Below are positions 1 to 8,419 of a DNA stretch of 36,915 nt, one piece after another. Location of the stretch: NCBI GenBank assembly GCA_002753095.1, contig PDZU01000026.1:1-36915 (forward strand), read 5' to 3'. Numbering within the stretch: the stretch's first letter is position 1; each line of letters starts with the position of its first letter. The translations under genes and the position numbers were made by a program. The notes beneath the pieces are model-generated. The model was given only the letters and a program-made list of their open reading frames with translations, was not told the DNA's origin and searched no databases. This stretch comes from Magnetococcales bacterium (GTDB lineage: Bacteria > Pseudomonadota > Magnetococcia > Magnetococcales > Magnetaquicoccaceae).

Positions 1-180
1 GCCCACACCGATGACTACCAGATTTTGAAAGATCGTTGCCTGAACTCTTCTCGTTTCAGGCGGCCTCCCCGGCCAGACCCAGAAGATACAAAATCCCCCC
101 CGCTAAGTCAAAGGAAAAATGCGCACCTCTTCACTTTTTTGTACGATTTTTGATAAATCATTATAAATCAATACTTTGAA
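1..180. other. Left-edge noncoding stretch
   Basis: This stretch lies downstream of the minus-strand ATPase/effector pair and reaches the window edge. I see no convincing reading frame, RNA gene or clear rho-independent terminator in it. A short imperfect inverted repeat (CCTGAA ... TTTCAGG, about 40-61) is the only structure noticed. The AT-rich part at about 145-180 borders the stop codon of the downstream gene. Confidence 0.4.
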
Positions 181-1065
181 CTAGCACTGCCAACGCCCGC
201 CAGAAAAATGGGGGTGTTTGGATTTGGTCAAATGATGCAGAGCCCCTTCGTGCCCTTGATCTTGTGGCGCACCATGGGCGACCACGTTGAGTTCATTCAG
301 TCCGATGTTCTGTTGTTGTGCGACACCCATTATGTGCACGTCCCAATGGTGGCCATGCCTCGATTCACTCGGCACCACCCAGCCATTACCAAACCGATCG
401 ACAAAAGCCGGTTTGCTACGGATGGTGCGCAAGGCATTCACATTCCCTTTCCACCAATGGACAGGCACGCAAAAGGGATAATCCACCCCACGCCCAGGAG
501 CAGGCAGGCGCCAATCATAGCGGATCGTCCACTTTTCCTGAAGGTTGCGCGCGTGGTACATACAGGCAATCTCTCTCGTACCAATCGTTCGGGCCTGTAC
601 GTAGAGTATCCAGCGCGTTATCTCCTCCATCTTGCCATGACCGACCGGATGAACCTGAACATTACGACCGGGTACTTTACTGAGCAACAGAATCACCTGT
701 TCACCAGCAGAAAGCGCATTCAATACTGTCTGTGCCATACCACTTTCCCAATTCCCTTGTCCGAAGCCTGTTAAATCAAATAGTTGTGTAAATCCCCTCC
801 GCCAACACCGAGCAACATCTGATCGCGGAGGTTTATATCCATTGTTTAAATATTGTCGTAACTCACACGCAGACTGCTTTAAGTCTTGATTGGCACTTCC
901 AATGGCACCCCTTAAGAAATGTTTCCAATCAATTCCAACATATGAACCACTACTAAGGAGCTTTACTCCATGCAAGCGACAACATTTATTTATAAAATTC
1001 ATATTATGCAGCAGTTGCTCAGGACTGCCAAGCAGAAAAAATGCTGGATCCAACACCCCAATCAT
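181..1065 (-). CDS. Unrecognised protein, possible nuclease/toxin effector of a two-gene ATPase module
   Basis: A 294-residue protein that I cannot assign to a named family. The start is the ATG at 1065, which overlaps the stop of the upstream ATPase gene in an ATGA arrangement (1062-1065); a longer upstream reading is possible but less likely. The N-terminus (MIGVLDPAFFLLG) begins with a short hydrophobic strand carrying Asp6, as PIN-like and other nuclease folds often do. The C-terminal 60 residues contain HHWDVH (about 239-244), then a Gly/Asn-rich turn, LNVV and a His-rich tail. HWDV followed by a short strand and Gly is typical of the small RNase domains at the C-termini of polymorphic toxins. 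Translational coupling to an ATPase suggests a sensor/effector pair. The gene call is secure; the nuclease role is inference. Confidence 0.72.
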   Translation of the reverse strand: MIGVLDPAFFLLGSPEQLLHNMNFINKCCRLHGVKLLSSGSYVGIDWKHFLRGAIGSANQDLKQSACELRQYLNNGYKPPRSDVARCWRRGFTQLFDLTGFGQGNWESGMAQTVLNALSAGEQVILLLSKVPGRNVQVHPVGHGKMEEITRWILYVQARTIGTREIACMYHARNLQEKWTIRYDWRLPAPGRGVDYPFCVPVHWWKGNVNALRTIRSKPAFVDRFGNGWVVPSESRHGHHWDVHIMGVAQQQNIGLNELNVVAHGAPQDQGHEGALHHLTKSKHPHFSGGRWQC

Positions 1066-2750
1066 AGCATCACCTCGGACTCTGGCTCTTCTCCCTCTTC
1101 CCAAATCAGCGCACTTCCATGTTTGTCTGCCGCATCATTCTTATCCAACTTGGCAAAATAGATCTCACTCTCTTCATCCGTAGCCGCATCCATGAAGTCC
1201 GCAGGCCATTTTTCCTGCAAATCTCCCTCTACCGTCAATTGACTGGTCTCTACCTGAGAACAGCCTTGCGCATCTTGTGACACATGAATGATCACCACAT
1301 TATCCAATAGCCATTTTTCAAGAAAACTGCCGGGTTTGGCTTGCGCGGCCATGCGCCGCAGGCCACGCACCAAATGGTCACTGTGCGTCTCCACCATCAA
1401 CCGCCGCTGCGCCATGGCCAAACTGACAAAATAGTGTGCCAAGCGGTTGGCTGCTTTCGGGTGGATATGTGCCTCTGGCTCCTCCAAGAAAATATGGCTG
1501 CAGGAAGCACACTTTTCTGCGTATTCCTCAAGAGTAAGTGACTCCGCTGTAGGGGAAAAGCGCAAGGGATCCGCCAATAATCCCAACTCCACCAACGGCA
1601 ATAAACCATTCAGCCCTCGCCCCACATGCGGCAAATTGGCGTTCCCGAACAGCAATTGAAATCCCACGCCATGATCGCGTACCCTTAACGGTGCTTCCAC
1701 GGCAAGGGAGCGCATGATCTGATTGACCGCATCACGCAAGGGCAGAGCAAGAATCGATGATTCTTGCCACGCTTCAGACACCACATCTGCCATCAGGCTT
1801 TCAGGCGGGACAAAATGAACGACATCATTCTGTCTCCGATACAACACTTGCGCGGCAAACTCACCGCTCACCCCCATGTCCAGTTGATCCGTTGTGGCAG
1901 GAATAAACATGAATTGCGGGGAGATGCGTTGCGCACTCAAGTAACTGAAATTTTTTACTAATTCTTTTAAATCCTCCAACGGTTGCGCAAACAGTATCAG
2001 ATACAGATCGTGCCAAACCCTTTCTATACTGTTTGAGCGCACACGCTTGCGATCAATATTTAAATAGGGAATAAAATGATCAAAATGAGTATCAGTATAT
2101 TCAAATGTGCCTTTTTTATTGCTTTGCGTGCTGAGTTCAACCGTGATGTTTCGAGATTCAACGCCCTGCCAAAAAATCCGCCATTTTTCGTTTTCATGAT
2201 TGATCACTTCGAGTTTATACCTTTCACTACTATGCTCAGGCACTTGCATATAAATTTGCAGCCCTCGCAAGTGGGCAACCCCCTCTTTTTCATGCGTGTA
2301 TATACATAGCCTGCCTTTTACAAAAAAACGGTCTGGAGCCCCTTCTCCCTGCAGTCGCATCAACCAGGGACTTCTACCTATTGCTGCGATCTGCCCGAGA
2401 GACTTCCTGCGCGAACTGTCCAACACATCGCTAACTTTCACAAAACACTGCCACGCCAACTCAATACTCGGACCCAATACCGCTTCACCACTGGCAGCGG
2501 CCTCCGGCCAACCAAAAGTCAACTCCCGCAAATTCAACGCCTGCAATAATGGTCCCGACAGATGCAGTGGAATCGACTTTCTGGGCTCCTGCAAAGTCTG
2601 TTTAAGCAATAATAAACTTTGTATCAACGTGCTCTTGCCGGAGTTATTGCGACCTATGATGATCGTCAACGGCCTGATAGGAATCTCCGTGCGTTCCTTG
2701 AAAGACTTCATATTTTCAATCGCCAAGGAAGTCAGTTCTGCCTGATGCAT
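1062..2750 (-). CDS. AAA/ABC-type ATPase, DUF3696 family
   Basis: A 562-residue P-loop ATPase of the SMC/OLD-like AAA group (AAA_15/AAA_21 with a DUF3696-type C-terminus). Visible motifs are Walker A GRNNSGKST (about 33-41), Walker B FLEEPEAHIHP (about 418-428) and the switch His in ETHSDHL (about 450). A long insertion of roughly 350 residues lies between Walker A and Walker B. The ATG at 2750 is preceded by AAGGGG at 8-nt spacing. The gene leads a two-gene operon and its last codons overlap the start of the next gene. ATPases of this type commonly act as sensor or regulatory subunits of phage-defence systems (PARIS, Septu and OLD-related systems), paired with a small nuclease or toxin. I infer such a role here. 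No TOPRIM domain is seen, so it is not a stand-alone OLD nuclease. Confidence 0.85.
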   Translation of the reverse strand: MHQAELTSLAIENMKSFKERTEIPIRPLTIIIGRNNSGKSTLIQSLLLLKQTLQEPRKSIPLHLSGPLLQALNLRELTFGWPEAAASGEAVLGPSIELAWQCFVKVSDVLDSSRRKSLGQIAAIGRSPWLMRLQGEGAPDRFFVKGRLCIYTHEKEGVAHLRGLQIYMQVPEHSSERYKLEVINHENEKWRIFWQGVESRNITVELSTQSNKKGTFEYTDTHFDHFIPYLNIDRKRVRSNSIERVWHDLYLILFAQPLEDLKELVKNFSYLSAQRISPQFMFIPATTDQLDMGVSGEFAAQVLYRRQNDVVHFVPPESLMADVVSEAWQESSILALPLRDAVNQIMRSLAVEAPLRVRDHGVGFQLLFGNANLPHVGRGLNGLLPLVELGLLADPLRFSPTAESLTLEEYAEKCASCSHIFLEEPEAHIHPKAANRLAHYFVSLAMAQRRLMVETHSDHLVRGLRRMAAQAKPGSFLEKWLLDNVVIIHVSQDAQGCSQVETSQLTVEGDLQEKWPADFMDAATDEESEIYFAKLDKNDAADKHGSALIWEEGEEPESEVML

Positions 2751-2879
2751 TCTTTTGCCCCTTCTACCTACACACCACCGTTACCAACCGACACCACCCG
2801 AAACCTTGCACTTGAAAGTCTGATTTGCCATAGTCAGAGTGAGGGTTCTTTTCATAAACCAACCACGATTGACCCACCC

Positions 2880-3137
2880 ATGTCCATGCTGCAATCTTTT
2901 CTGACTTGGCTCGATCAACTCTCCTGGCCCCCACTGCTGGCGGCGGCCCTGCTGCTCGGTCTTGCGCCCTTCGTCCCGGAACCCCATATCTGGGAAAAGT
3001 TAAAAATGCTGGTCAACGGCACGCTCAGCAAGCCCATCGACATTTTTGACCTCTGCATGCACAGCACCCCGGTTCTGCTCGCCCTTCTGAAGCTGTGGCG
3101 GCAGATGCAGGGCGAGCCTGGGGAACCGGGGGCATGA
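2880..3137 (+). CDS. Small hydrophobic membrane protein (RND-transporter-like annotation family)
   Basis: An 85-residue protein starting at the ATG at 2880. It has one clear hydrophobic segment (PPLLAAALLLGLAPF, about 13-27), a conserved-looking EPHIWEKLKML stretch, and a second hydrophobic segment near the C-terminus. Small proteins of this type occur widely in proteobacteria and are often auto-annotated as 'RND transporter', but they are far too short to be transporters. The function is unknown. Its TGA overlaps the ATG of the shikimate kinase gene (ATGA at 3134-3137), so the two are probably co-translated. The divergent spacer of about 130 bp to the ATPase gene has no strong promoter match on either strand. 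Confidence 0.7.
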   Translation: MSMLQSFLTWLDQLSWPPLLAAALLLGLAPFVPEPHIWEKLKMLVNGTLSKPIDIFDLCMHSTPVLLALLKLWRQMQGEPGEPGA

Positions 3138-3670
3138 ACATTGTTCTTATCGGTCTGCGCGGCTGCGGCAAGTCCAGTGTCAGCCGTCTGCTGGCCAAAA
3201 TGAGCAAACGTTCTGTGCTCTCCACCGATCTGCTTTTCTCCTACGAAAACGGTGGCCAGTCCATCGCGGATTATGTGGCTGCCTGCCAAGGCGATTGGCG
3301 CCCCTTCCGCGCCCAGGAGTATCAGATCATCTGCAAAGCCGCCGCCCTTGATCATATCATCATCGATTGTGGCGGCGGTATCGTTGTCGATTGCAATGAA
3401 CACCGGCAAGAGATTTTCAGTTATCGCAAGGTCAAGATGTTGCGCCGCAATGGGCGCCTTTTCTGGTTGCACGGCGACCTGCCCCGTCTGGCTGCCAAGG
3501 TACAGACCGATCGCAGCCGGCCAAACCTCTCCAGCCAGTTACCCCTCCTGACTCTGATGGAGCGCCGCCTCCCCTTCTACCAGCAGGCCGCCCATCACAC
3601 GATTCTTATCGACAATAAATCCCGCCAGGAGATTGCCCACGAAATTTTAGCCTTGTCCATGGATGGGTGA
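3134..3670 (+). CDS. aroK: Shikimate kinase
   Basis: A 178-residue cytoplasmic nucleoside-monophosphate-kinase-fold enzyme. It would phosphorylate shikimate at the 3-hydroxyl with ATP in the chorismate pathway. Visible motifs are Walker A GLRGCGKSS (7-15), the shikimate-binding Asp in STDLLF (Asp32), Arg59 in PFRAQE, the GGG turn at 80-82, the lid Arg in DRSRPNL (about 127-131) and the ERRLPFY segment (Arg144/145) that matches the family's RxxxY helix. The length fits the family. No aroB neighbour is present, although aroK and aroB are often adjacent; here it is coupled to a small membrane protein. GCGKSS in place of the usual GxGKST is within family variation. A paralogous shikimate-kinase-like protein is possible. 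Confidence 0.85.
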   Translation: MNIVLIGLRGCGKSSVSRLLAKMSKRSVLSTDLLFSYENGGQSIADYVAACQGDWRPFRAQEYQIICKAAALDHIIIDCGGGIVVDCNEHRQEIFSYRKVKMLRRNGRLFWLHGDLPRLAAKVQTDRSRPNLSSQLPLLTLMERRLPFYQQAAHHTILIDNKSRQEIAHEILALSMDG

Positions 3671-3675
3671 TTCAC

Positions 3676-4308
3676 TTATTTGGGCATACTGAACGGCAGC
3701 CCGGCATCCGCCCAGCCTTGGTTGCCATCACGGAAATAGTAGATTTTTCCCGTATAGCCGAAATCAAGCAGTGCCTTGATTCCAGTTGGGCTTTGACCAC
3801 ACCACCAACCGTTGCAAAAGGCGATGATGTCTTTGCCATCCAGTTTTTTCATCCGTGCCATGGCTTTGGTATGTGGCCCGGACAGATCGGTATAGGGTAA
3901 ATTGATCGCCCCCGGTAAGGTACCGCGTTGGTACCAATCCGGCGTCCGCATATCGACAATCAAAATTTTGCCTGCGTTGATCTCCCCGGCCAGTTTGGGA
4001 AAGTCTTCCAAACGTACCGTTATTGCTCCCGGCATACTCTCTGGCTCCACACAAAAGGGCGGACAGCGGCGACTGCCTGGATCCTGAAACGCTTCCAACT
4101 TGGGCTGACTGCGATCCTGCTTTAACTTTACCCCGTTCAAGGTAAACTCCGGTAGTTTGACATGCAGCGCGTACTGAGACTGTGCCGATGCGACCACCGC
4201 ACCAATTGCTGTTCCTCCTTTTGCGCCATCCAGCGCCCATGACGGCCCTGCCCACAGCAACAGCACAGCCCACAGCCCCCACCAACACGCCCTGAGATTC
4301 CTGCTCAT
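3676..4308 (-). CDS. Secreted rhodanese-like domain protein
   Basis: A 210-residue protein with a Sec signal peptide (hydrophobic WGLWAVLLLWAGPSWA, cleavage likely near residue 25). About 70 residues of linker contain a Cys pair (RCPPFC, 81-86), followed by a rhodanese domain (about 95-205). Typical rhodanese elements are ILIVDMRTPDWYQRG, LPGAINLPY and the active-site loop AFCNGWWCG, where Cys165 is the expected catalytic residue and Cys170 is a second, unusual loop Cys. A CNGxxC loop is known from periplasmic rhodanese-like proteins and may handle sulfane sulfur or disulfides, which would suit a sulfur-oxidising cell; this is inference. The gene converges on aroK with a gap of only 5 bp. Two long G tracts lie just upstream of its ATG. 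Confidence 0.85.
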   Translation of the reverse strand: MSRNLRACWWGLWAVLLLWAGPSWALDGAKGGTAIGAVVASAQSQYALHVKLPEFTLNGVKLKQDRSQPKLEAFQDPGSRRCPPFCVEPESMPGAITVRLEDFPKLAGEINAGKILIVDMRTPDWYQRGTLPGAINLPYTDLSGPHTKAMARMKKLDGKDIIAFCNGWWCGQSPTGIKALLDFGYTGKIYYFRDGNQGWADAGLPFSMPK

Positions 4309-4318
4309 TCCTCTTCGT

Positions 4319-4364
4319 CCCCCCCCCTGCTTGATGGATTGACCCCCCCCTCACACACACACAC
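4319..4364. repeat. Homopolymer and dinucleotide tracts upstream of the rhodanese gene
   Basis: The plus strand shows C9 (4319-4327), C8 (4343-4350) and about six CA units (4352-4363). On the coding strand of the rhodanese gene these read as G9 starting 11 nt upstream of the ATG at 4308, then G8 and a TG repeat. No strong Shine-Dalgarno lies in between, apart from GAAGAGG immediately next to the ATG. Changes in tract length would therefore alter the leader or the ribosome-binding context. Confidence 0.8.
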
Positions 4365-4401
4365 GCAACCGCAATTCGATCAAAACAATGGTTACCATCC
4401 A

Positions 4402-4875
4402 ACACCAAAACAATTGTGGGTCCAGGGGGCCGAGCCCCCTGGCAGGTCCAGGACAGAGTCCTGGGACTTTATCTGTTGCTTTTATCTGTTGCTTTTGGCG
4501 CGCTTTTCACGACAAGCCGATGCGTTTTTTGCATCGGCTTAAGCGCCTAATTGACGCAAGCTGCACGTGTTGGCGCGCTTTTCTGCGCCAACACGTGCAG
4601 CCTCCCAATGGGTTTTGCCCATTGGTAAACCCGCCAACATCGCGACCACGACCTTCACCCATCGAACACAAAGAAGTTCCTTATGGCACGCGATGTTAAA
4701 AGTCGGGCATCCGCCCTCCCAGAGAGTGCCCCTGCGGGGCACAGATTTGGGCGCGATGCGCAGATTTGGGCAAGCCCAAATCTGCTTCGTTAAAAGCGCG
4801 CCATTTCAAGCAGGGCTTTGCCCTGCACCCAGCAGGGGCGGTGACCGCCCCTGCACCCCGCAATTGTTTTTGGTG
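4402..4875. repeat. Multi-stem-loop intergenic repeat, copy A (near complete)
   Basis: A noncoding element made of consecutive perfect stem-loops: 4422-4442 (9 bp, loop CGA), 4448-4464 (7 bp, loop AGA), 4514-4540 (10 bp), 4560-4601 (17 bp, 8-nt loop), 4605-4625 (8 bp), a long-range 9-bp stem 4636-4644/4689-4697, 4726-4742 (7 bp), 4760-4785 (11-12 bp), 4810-4826 (7 bp) and 4832-4854 (10 bp). The outer boundaries are inverted: ACCAAAACAATTG on the left, and the complement of CAATTGTTTTTGGT on the right. The two end modules belong to the same hairpin-pair family in opposite orientation. It fills the gap between the rhodanese start and the Sel1 gene stop. Related copies lie at 15512, 28598 and 36724. 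Confidence 0.9.
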
Positions 4876-4893
4876 CTGAACAAATACGGTGAT

Positions 4894-5865
4894 TTACATA
4901 CCCGACGACCACTCAACCTTGCCGCCATGTTTTTGCCGCCACAGGCGCGCCTGCCGTTGTGCCTCCTCCACCTCTACCGCACTCAGCTGGGCCGTCACCT
5001 GCTCCAGGAACGGTCTGGCCCGCTCATAGCCCCCAGCCGAGGCCAAATTGAACCACATGTGCGCTTGCAACAGATCTTTGGCCACGCCCCATCCATCCCG
5101 GTAACTAATGCCCAAATTGGTCTGGGCCTGGGGATGGTGCTGCTGGGCCGCTTTCAAGAACCAACTGAGCGCCACCGCCGCATCCTGGGCGGTGCCATAG
5201 CCTTTGGCATACATCAAGCCCAGATTCAACTGCGCGTTGCTGTTGCCCTGCTCTGCCGCGCGCTGATACCAGTGCAGCGCCCGATGATAATTTTTTGTGA
5301 CCCCGGTACCGTAATAATAGGCGAAGCCCAGGTTGAATTGCGCCCCGGCATGTCCTTGTTCAGCGGCTTTCTGATACCACTCCACCGCAGCCCCATGATT
5401 TTGTACCACCCCCTGCCCTTTTGCATAGGCCACACCCAGATCGGCCTGCGCTTCGGCAACGCCCTCCTCTGCCGCTTTGATCAACCAGTGTGCTGCCTCG
5501 CGATAGTCTTGTAAAACCCCTTCACCACGGGCATACATAGCGCCCAAAGCGGCTTGCGCCGCACCATTTTGTTGCTCTGCCGCCAATTTTAACCAGTGTA
5601 ACGCCTCTTTGTAATCCTGGGTCACCCCGTTGCCAGCCCGGTACATGATCCCCAGGGCCGACTGCACCAACACATCTCCCTTGCGCGCCTTGTCGCGCAA
5701 ACTCTCCAGGGTCTGAGCATCCCCATGTTTGACCTTGGCCAGCAACTCTTCAAAATAGCCGGCCTGCCCCAACATCGGTTGCCCCAACAGGAGCATCAAA
5801 CCCATCACGACCAGTCGTTTTACCACCACTCGATCCCTCACCACGTTACGCACCTCTCTGACCAT
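4894..5865 (-). CDS. Secreted Sel1-repeat (TPR-like) protein
   Basis: A solenoid protein with six Sel1 repeats of 36 residues each (units of the type AxxxLGxxYxxGxGVxxDYxxAxxWxxKAAEQG), followed by a final helical segment ending near the stop. The N-terminus has a basic stretch and a hydrophobic core (LVVMGLMLLLGQPMLGQAG), consistent with a Sec signal peptide and a periplasmic location. The start is uncertain. I chose the ATG at 5865, which gives 323 residues and a normal signal peptide. A GTG at 5910 (338 residues) is also open but has AGGGG only 2 nt away. Sel1 proteins usually serve as protein-interaction scaffolds; the partner here is unknown. Repeat copy A lies directly downstream. Confidence 0.85.
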   Translation of the reverse strand: MVREVRNVVRDRVVVKRLVVMGLMLLLGQPMLGQAGYFEELLAKVKHGDAQTLESLRDKARKGDVLVQSALGIMYRAGNGVTQDYKEALHWLKLAAEQQNGAAQAALGAMYARGEGVLQDYREAAHWLIKAAEEGVAEAQADLGVAYAKGQGVVQNHGAAVEWYQKAAEQGHAGAQFNLGFAYYYGTGVTKNYHRALHWYQRAAEQGNSNAQLNLGLMYAKGYGTAQDAAVALSWFLKAAQQHHPQAQTNLGISYRDGWGVAKDLLQAHMWFNLASAGGYERARPFLEQVTAQLSAVEVEEAQRQARLWRQKHGGKVEWSSGM

Positions 5866-6012
5866 CCAGCCACCATTGAATTGTAATAATGGTTGCTTTT
5901 TCTTCCGCACATCCCCTATTCTGTACCTCGTATTGACCTGAATTTACACCGAGCAAAAGAGAAATTTGAACATCCATCCCCGCTTTATCCTCCATCCCCG
6001 ACGGAGCATCCC

Positions 6013-6339
6013 GTGAGCAAAAATTGCTGGGAAGTCAAGCAGTGTGGCCGCGAACCCGGCGGATATATGGCCCGGCAGCAGGGCACCTGTCCCGTACCAC
6101 TCTACACCCTTGCCGATGGTTTCCTGGGCGGTCACAATGGTGGCAGAGCCTGTGCGTTCATTGTCCGTCAACTCAACGCCAGCGAACGCCTTTCCGCCTG
6201 TTCACAGAACAGCCAGACCTGTGATCAGTGCAGTTTTTTCAACCAGTTGCAAAGCAATTATCCGCACTCGTTCCACAACCATCTGTTCCAGAAATATCTA
6301 CACAATACCCACAACAGGCCGGTTGCACAACCCGCTTGA
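6013..6339 (+). CDS. Two-CW domain-type cysteine-rich protein
   Basis: A 108-residue protein. The start is taken as the GTG at 6013, because ACGGAG ends 7 nt upstream and the conserved motif follows at once; a longer upstream reading is proline-rich and unlikely. It opens with SKNCWEVKQCGREPGG, the hallmark of small 'two-CW' proteins, followed by GTCPVP, DGFLGGHNGGRACAFI, and CSQNSQTCDQCSFF. Seven cysteines spaced in this way suggest metal or cluster binding. Such modules are often found beside, or fused to, histidine kinases, PAS proteins and chemoreceptors. Here the gene converges on a hybrid histidine kinase with 4 bp between stop codons. The function is not established. Confidence 0.75.
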   Translation: MSKNCWEVKQCGREPGGYMARQQGTCPVPLYTLADGFLGGHNGGRACAFIVRQLNASERLSACSQNSQTCDQCSFFNQLQSNYPHSFHNHLFQKYLHNTHNRPVAQPA

Positions 6340-6343
6340 GGGT

Positions 6344-8416
6344 TCAGTTCTTGACCGTGTAGCGCGCGCTATCCACGTAGCGCAACAAGAGCGACTGAAT
6401 CTCCCCTTTGGCAATTGGCTTGGTCAAAAAGTCATCCATTCCTGCCGCCAGACAACGCTCTCGCTCTCCGGCCATGGCGTTGGCTGTCACGGCGACCAGC
6501 GGAGTACGCGGTAGTTTGTTCTCCTGCTCATACTGCCGAAAGGCCGCACAGGCCGACAGACCATCCATCTCCGGCATGTGGCAATCCATCAAGACCAATT
6601 GAAAACGCCCATCACGCAGACAACGCAGCGCTTCATGCCCATTTTCCACCGTGGTAACCGTCACCCCAAGCCCTTTCAGGATGATCTGAAAAAGCTTTTG
6701 ATTGACGATATTATCCTCGGCGACCAAGACCTTGACCCCTGGCGAAAAGACCACCCGTTCCAGACGCTCTTCCATCTCCGGGCCTCCGCCTCCCCGGTTC
6801 AGCCCGGCCTTGCGCAACGGAACCCGAAAGAAAAAGATCGAACCGCCCCCCTCCTGACTGCTCAAGGTCACCTGACCATCCATCCGTTCTGCCAGACGCC
6901 GACAGATGGCCAACCCCAGACCGCTGCCGCCATATTTGCGCGTGGTTGAGGCGTCTCCCTGGGTAAAAGGCTGAAACAGTCGTTCCGCCACATCAGCGGC
7001 AATACCGATCCCCGTATCCTCCACCTGGAATTCCAGGTGGCTTAACAGTTTGTCCACGGGATCCTCTGCGGCCAGAATGCGCAGAGTGATCTCACCTTTT
7101 TCGGTAAACTTGATGGCATTGCTCAACAGATTGACCAATATTTGGCGAATGCGATGCACATCGCCCTCCACCAACTGCGGCACATCGCTGGCGATTCGCG
7201 TGCGCAGATGCAGACCTTTTTTGGTGGCCAGTTCACCAAACAGGTCGCGCAACTCGTTACGCATCTCGCGGGGCGAAAAGGGTTGCGTCTCCAATCGCAA
7301 ATGGCCCGCCTCAATTTTGGAAAGATCCAAGACATCGTTGATGATGTTGAGCAAATTTTCGCCGGATTTGCGGATCATCTCCACATAAAATAGTTTTTTG
7401 CTCGACAGATGCTTTTCCATCAGCAGTGCTGCCATACCCATGATGCCATTGAGTGGCGTGCGTACCTCATGGCTGATGGTGGCCAAAAATTCACTTTTGT
7501 AACGACTGGCCAACTCGGCGGCCTCTTTGGCAGCACGCAGGCGTCTTTCTCCTTCTTTGCGTTCGATCACGCCGGCCAAGGTATTGGCAATGGTGATCAA
7601 AAATTTTTCTTCCTCTGCCACGCCTCGGTGGTCCGGGGGTACATAGGCCATCATCACGCCCAGCAGACGATCGCTAAACAGGATGGGGATACTGTAACGA
7701 CCATGCTCCTGCACCCCTTCTGGCAAACGGTGTCTTGCCTCTGCCCGACTGATAAAGGTCACCTCCCGACTAACGGCGACATGCCCACACAGGCAGTGTC
7801 CCAAGGGGACCAATTCACAATTTTTAGCAATCATCTCTGGCAAATTGTGTTGTGCCGTCAGGCGCAGATTTTCCCCGGCTTCGTCCAGCAAAAAGATGGC
7901 CCCGCGCGACTCCAACGACAGCCAGGGAATCGACAGGATGGTTTTGAGCGACTCCTGCAACAATTCCGGCAACTCCAAAGGCTGCAAGGCAATCTGCAAC
8001 AGGTTACCGATGGCGATTTGCGATTGGTACACCCGTTCGTTACGCTCTTCCAGGGCGATGCGTTCGGAAATATCGCGGATGATCGCCGAAAAATAGTGCT
8101 GTCCATCCTCTTGCCAGTTGGCCAGAGTCGCTTCCAGGGGAATCTCGCGCCCATCGCGATGAATACCGTACAGTTCAACCGTTTTGCCCGTAAAAACCAT
8201 CTCCTGGGCCTTCTTGATCCGCTCCAGGGCATCCATGTGCCGTTGCCGATAGCGCACCGGCATCATCATGGTTAACGATTGACCCAAGCAGGCTTCTTTC
8301 GGATAGCCAAAGACGACCTCAGCCCCTTCGTTCCAGAGCAGAATCCGGCTATCGCCATCGATCACCACGATGGCATCTTTGGTGGCCGACGCGACTTTCA
8401 GGAGAAGGTTGCTCAT
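6344..8416 (-). CDS. Hybrid sensor histidine kinase (PAS-GAF-HisKA-HATPase-REC)
   Basis: A 690-residue soluble-looking kinase with no membrane segment visible. Domains: PAS with PAC (about 1-125), a short coiled coil, GAF (about 140-290), HisKA with phospho-acceptor His316 in [12 protein letters not shown], HATPase (N box around 429-436, DTGIGI about 467, GGSGLGLAI about 496-504), and a C-terminal receiver (about 563-680) with acidic pocket AEDN, acceptor Asp611 in [13 protein letters not shown] and Lys667. All catalytic residues are present. The GAF domain has CLCG followed by a His- and Gly-rich segment ([10 protein letters not shown]), also found in the GGDEF-EAL protein of this cluster. 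It starts 3 bp after the preceding kinase gene ends, so the two form an operon. No output regulator is adjacent; signalling probably continues by phosphotransfer. Confidence 0.93.
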   Translation of the reverse strand: MSNLLLKVASATKDAIVVIDGDSRILLWNEGAEVVFGYPKEACLGQSLTMMMPVRYRQRHMDALERIKKAQEMVFTGKTVELYGIHRDGREIPLEATLANWQEDGQHYFSAIIRDISERIALEERNERVYQSQIAIGNLLQIALQPLELPELLQESLKTILSIPWLSLESRGAIFLLDEAGENLRLTAQHNLPEMIAKNCELVPLGHCLCGHVAVSREVTFISRAEARHRLPEGVQEHGRYSIPILFSDRLLGVMMAYVPPDHRGVAEEEKFLITIANTLAGVIERKEGERRLRAAKEAAELASRYKSEFLATISHEVRTPLNGIMGMAALLMEKHLSSKKLFYVEMIRKSGENLLNIINDVLDLSKIEAGHLRLETQPFSPREMRNELRDLFGELATKKGLHLRTRIASDVPQLVEGDVHRIRQILVNLLSNAIKFTEKGEITLRILAAEDPVDKLLSHLEFQVEDTGIGIAADVAERLFQPFTQGDASTTRKYGGSGLGLAICRRLAERMDGQVTLSSQEGGGSIFFFRVPLRKAGLNRGGGGPEMEERLERVVFSPGVKVLVAEDNIVNQKLFQIILKGLGVTVTTVENGHEALRCLRDGRFQLVLMDCHMPEMDGLSACAAFRQYEQENKLPRTPLVAVTANAMAGERERCLAAGMDDFLTKPIAKGEIQSLLLRYVDSARYTVKN

Positions 8417-8419
8417 CCA

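Noticed and set aside
4422..4464. End-module hairpins as ordinary rho-independent terminators
   Set aside because: The stems are strong, but no T run follows on either strand and pairs of them occur in both orientations, so a plain terminator role is not supported.
4402..4875. Possible CRISPR array or tRNA cluster in the hairpin-rich spacer
   Set aside because: There are no evenly spaced direct repeats with unique spacers and no cloverleaf with CCA-type 3' end. The stems are adjacent inverted repeats of different sequence.
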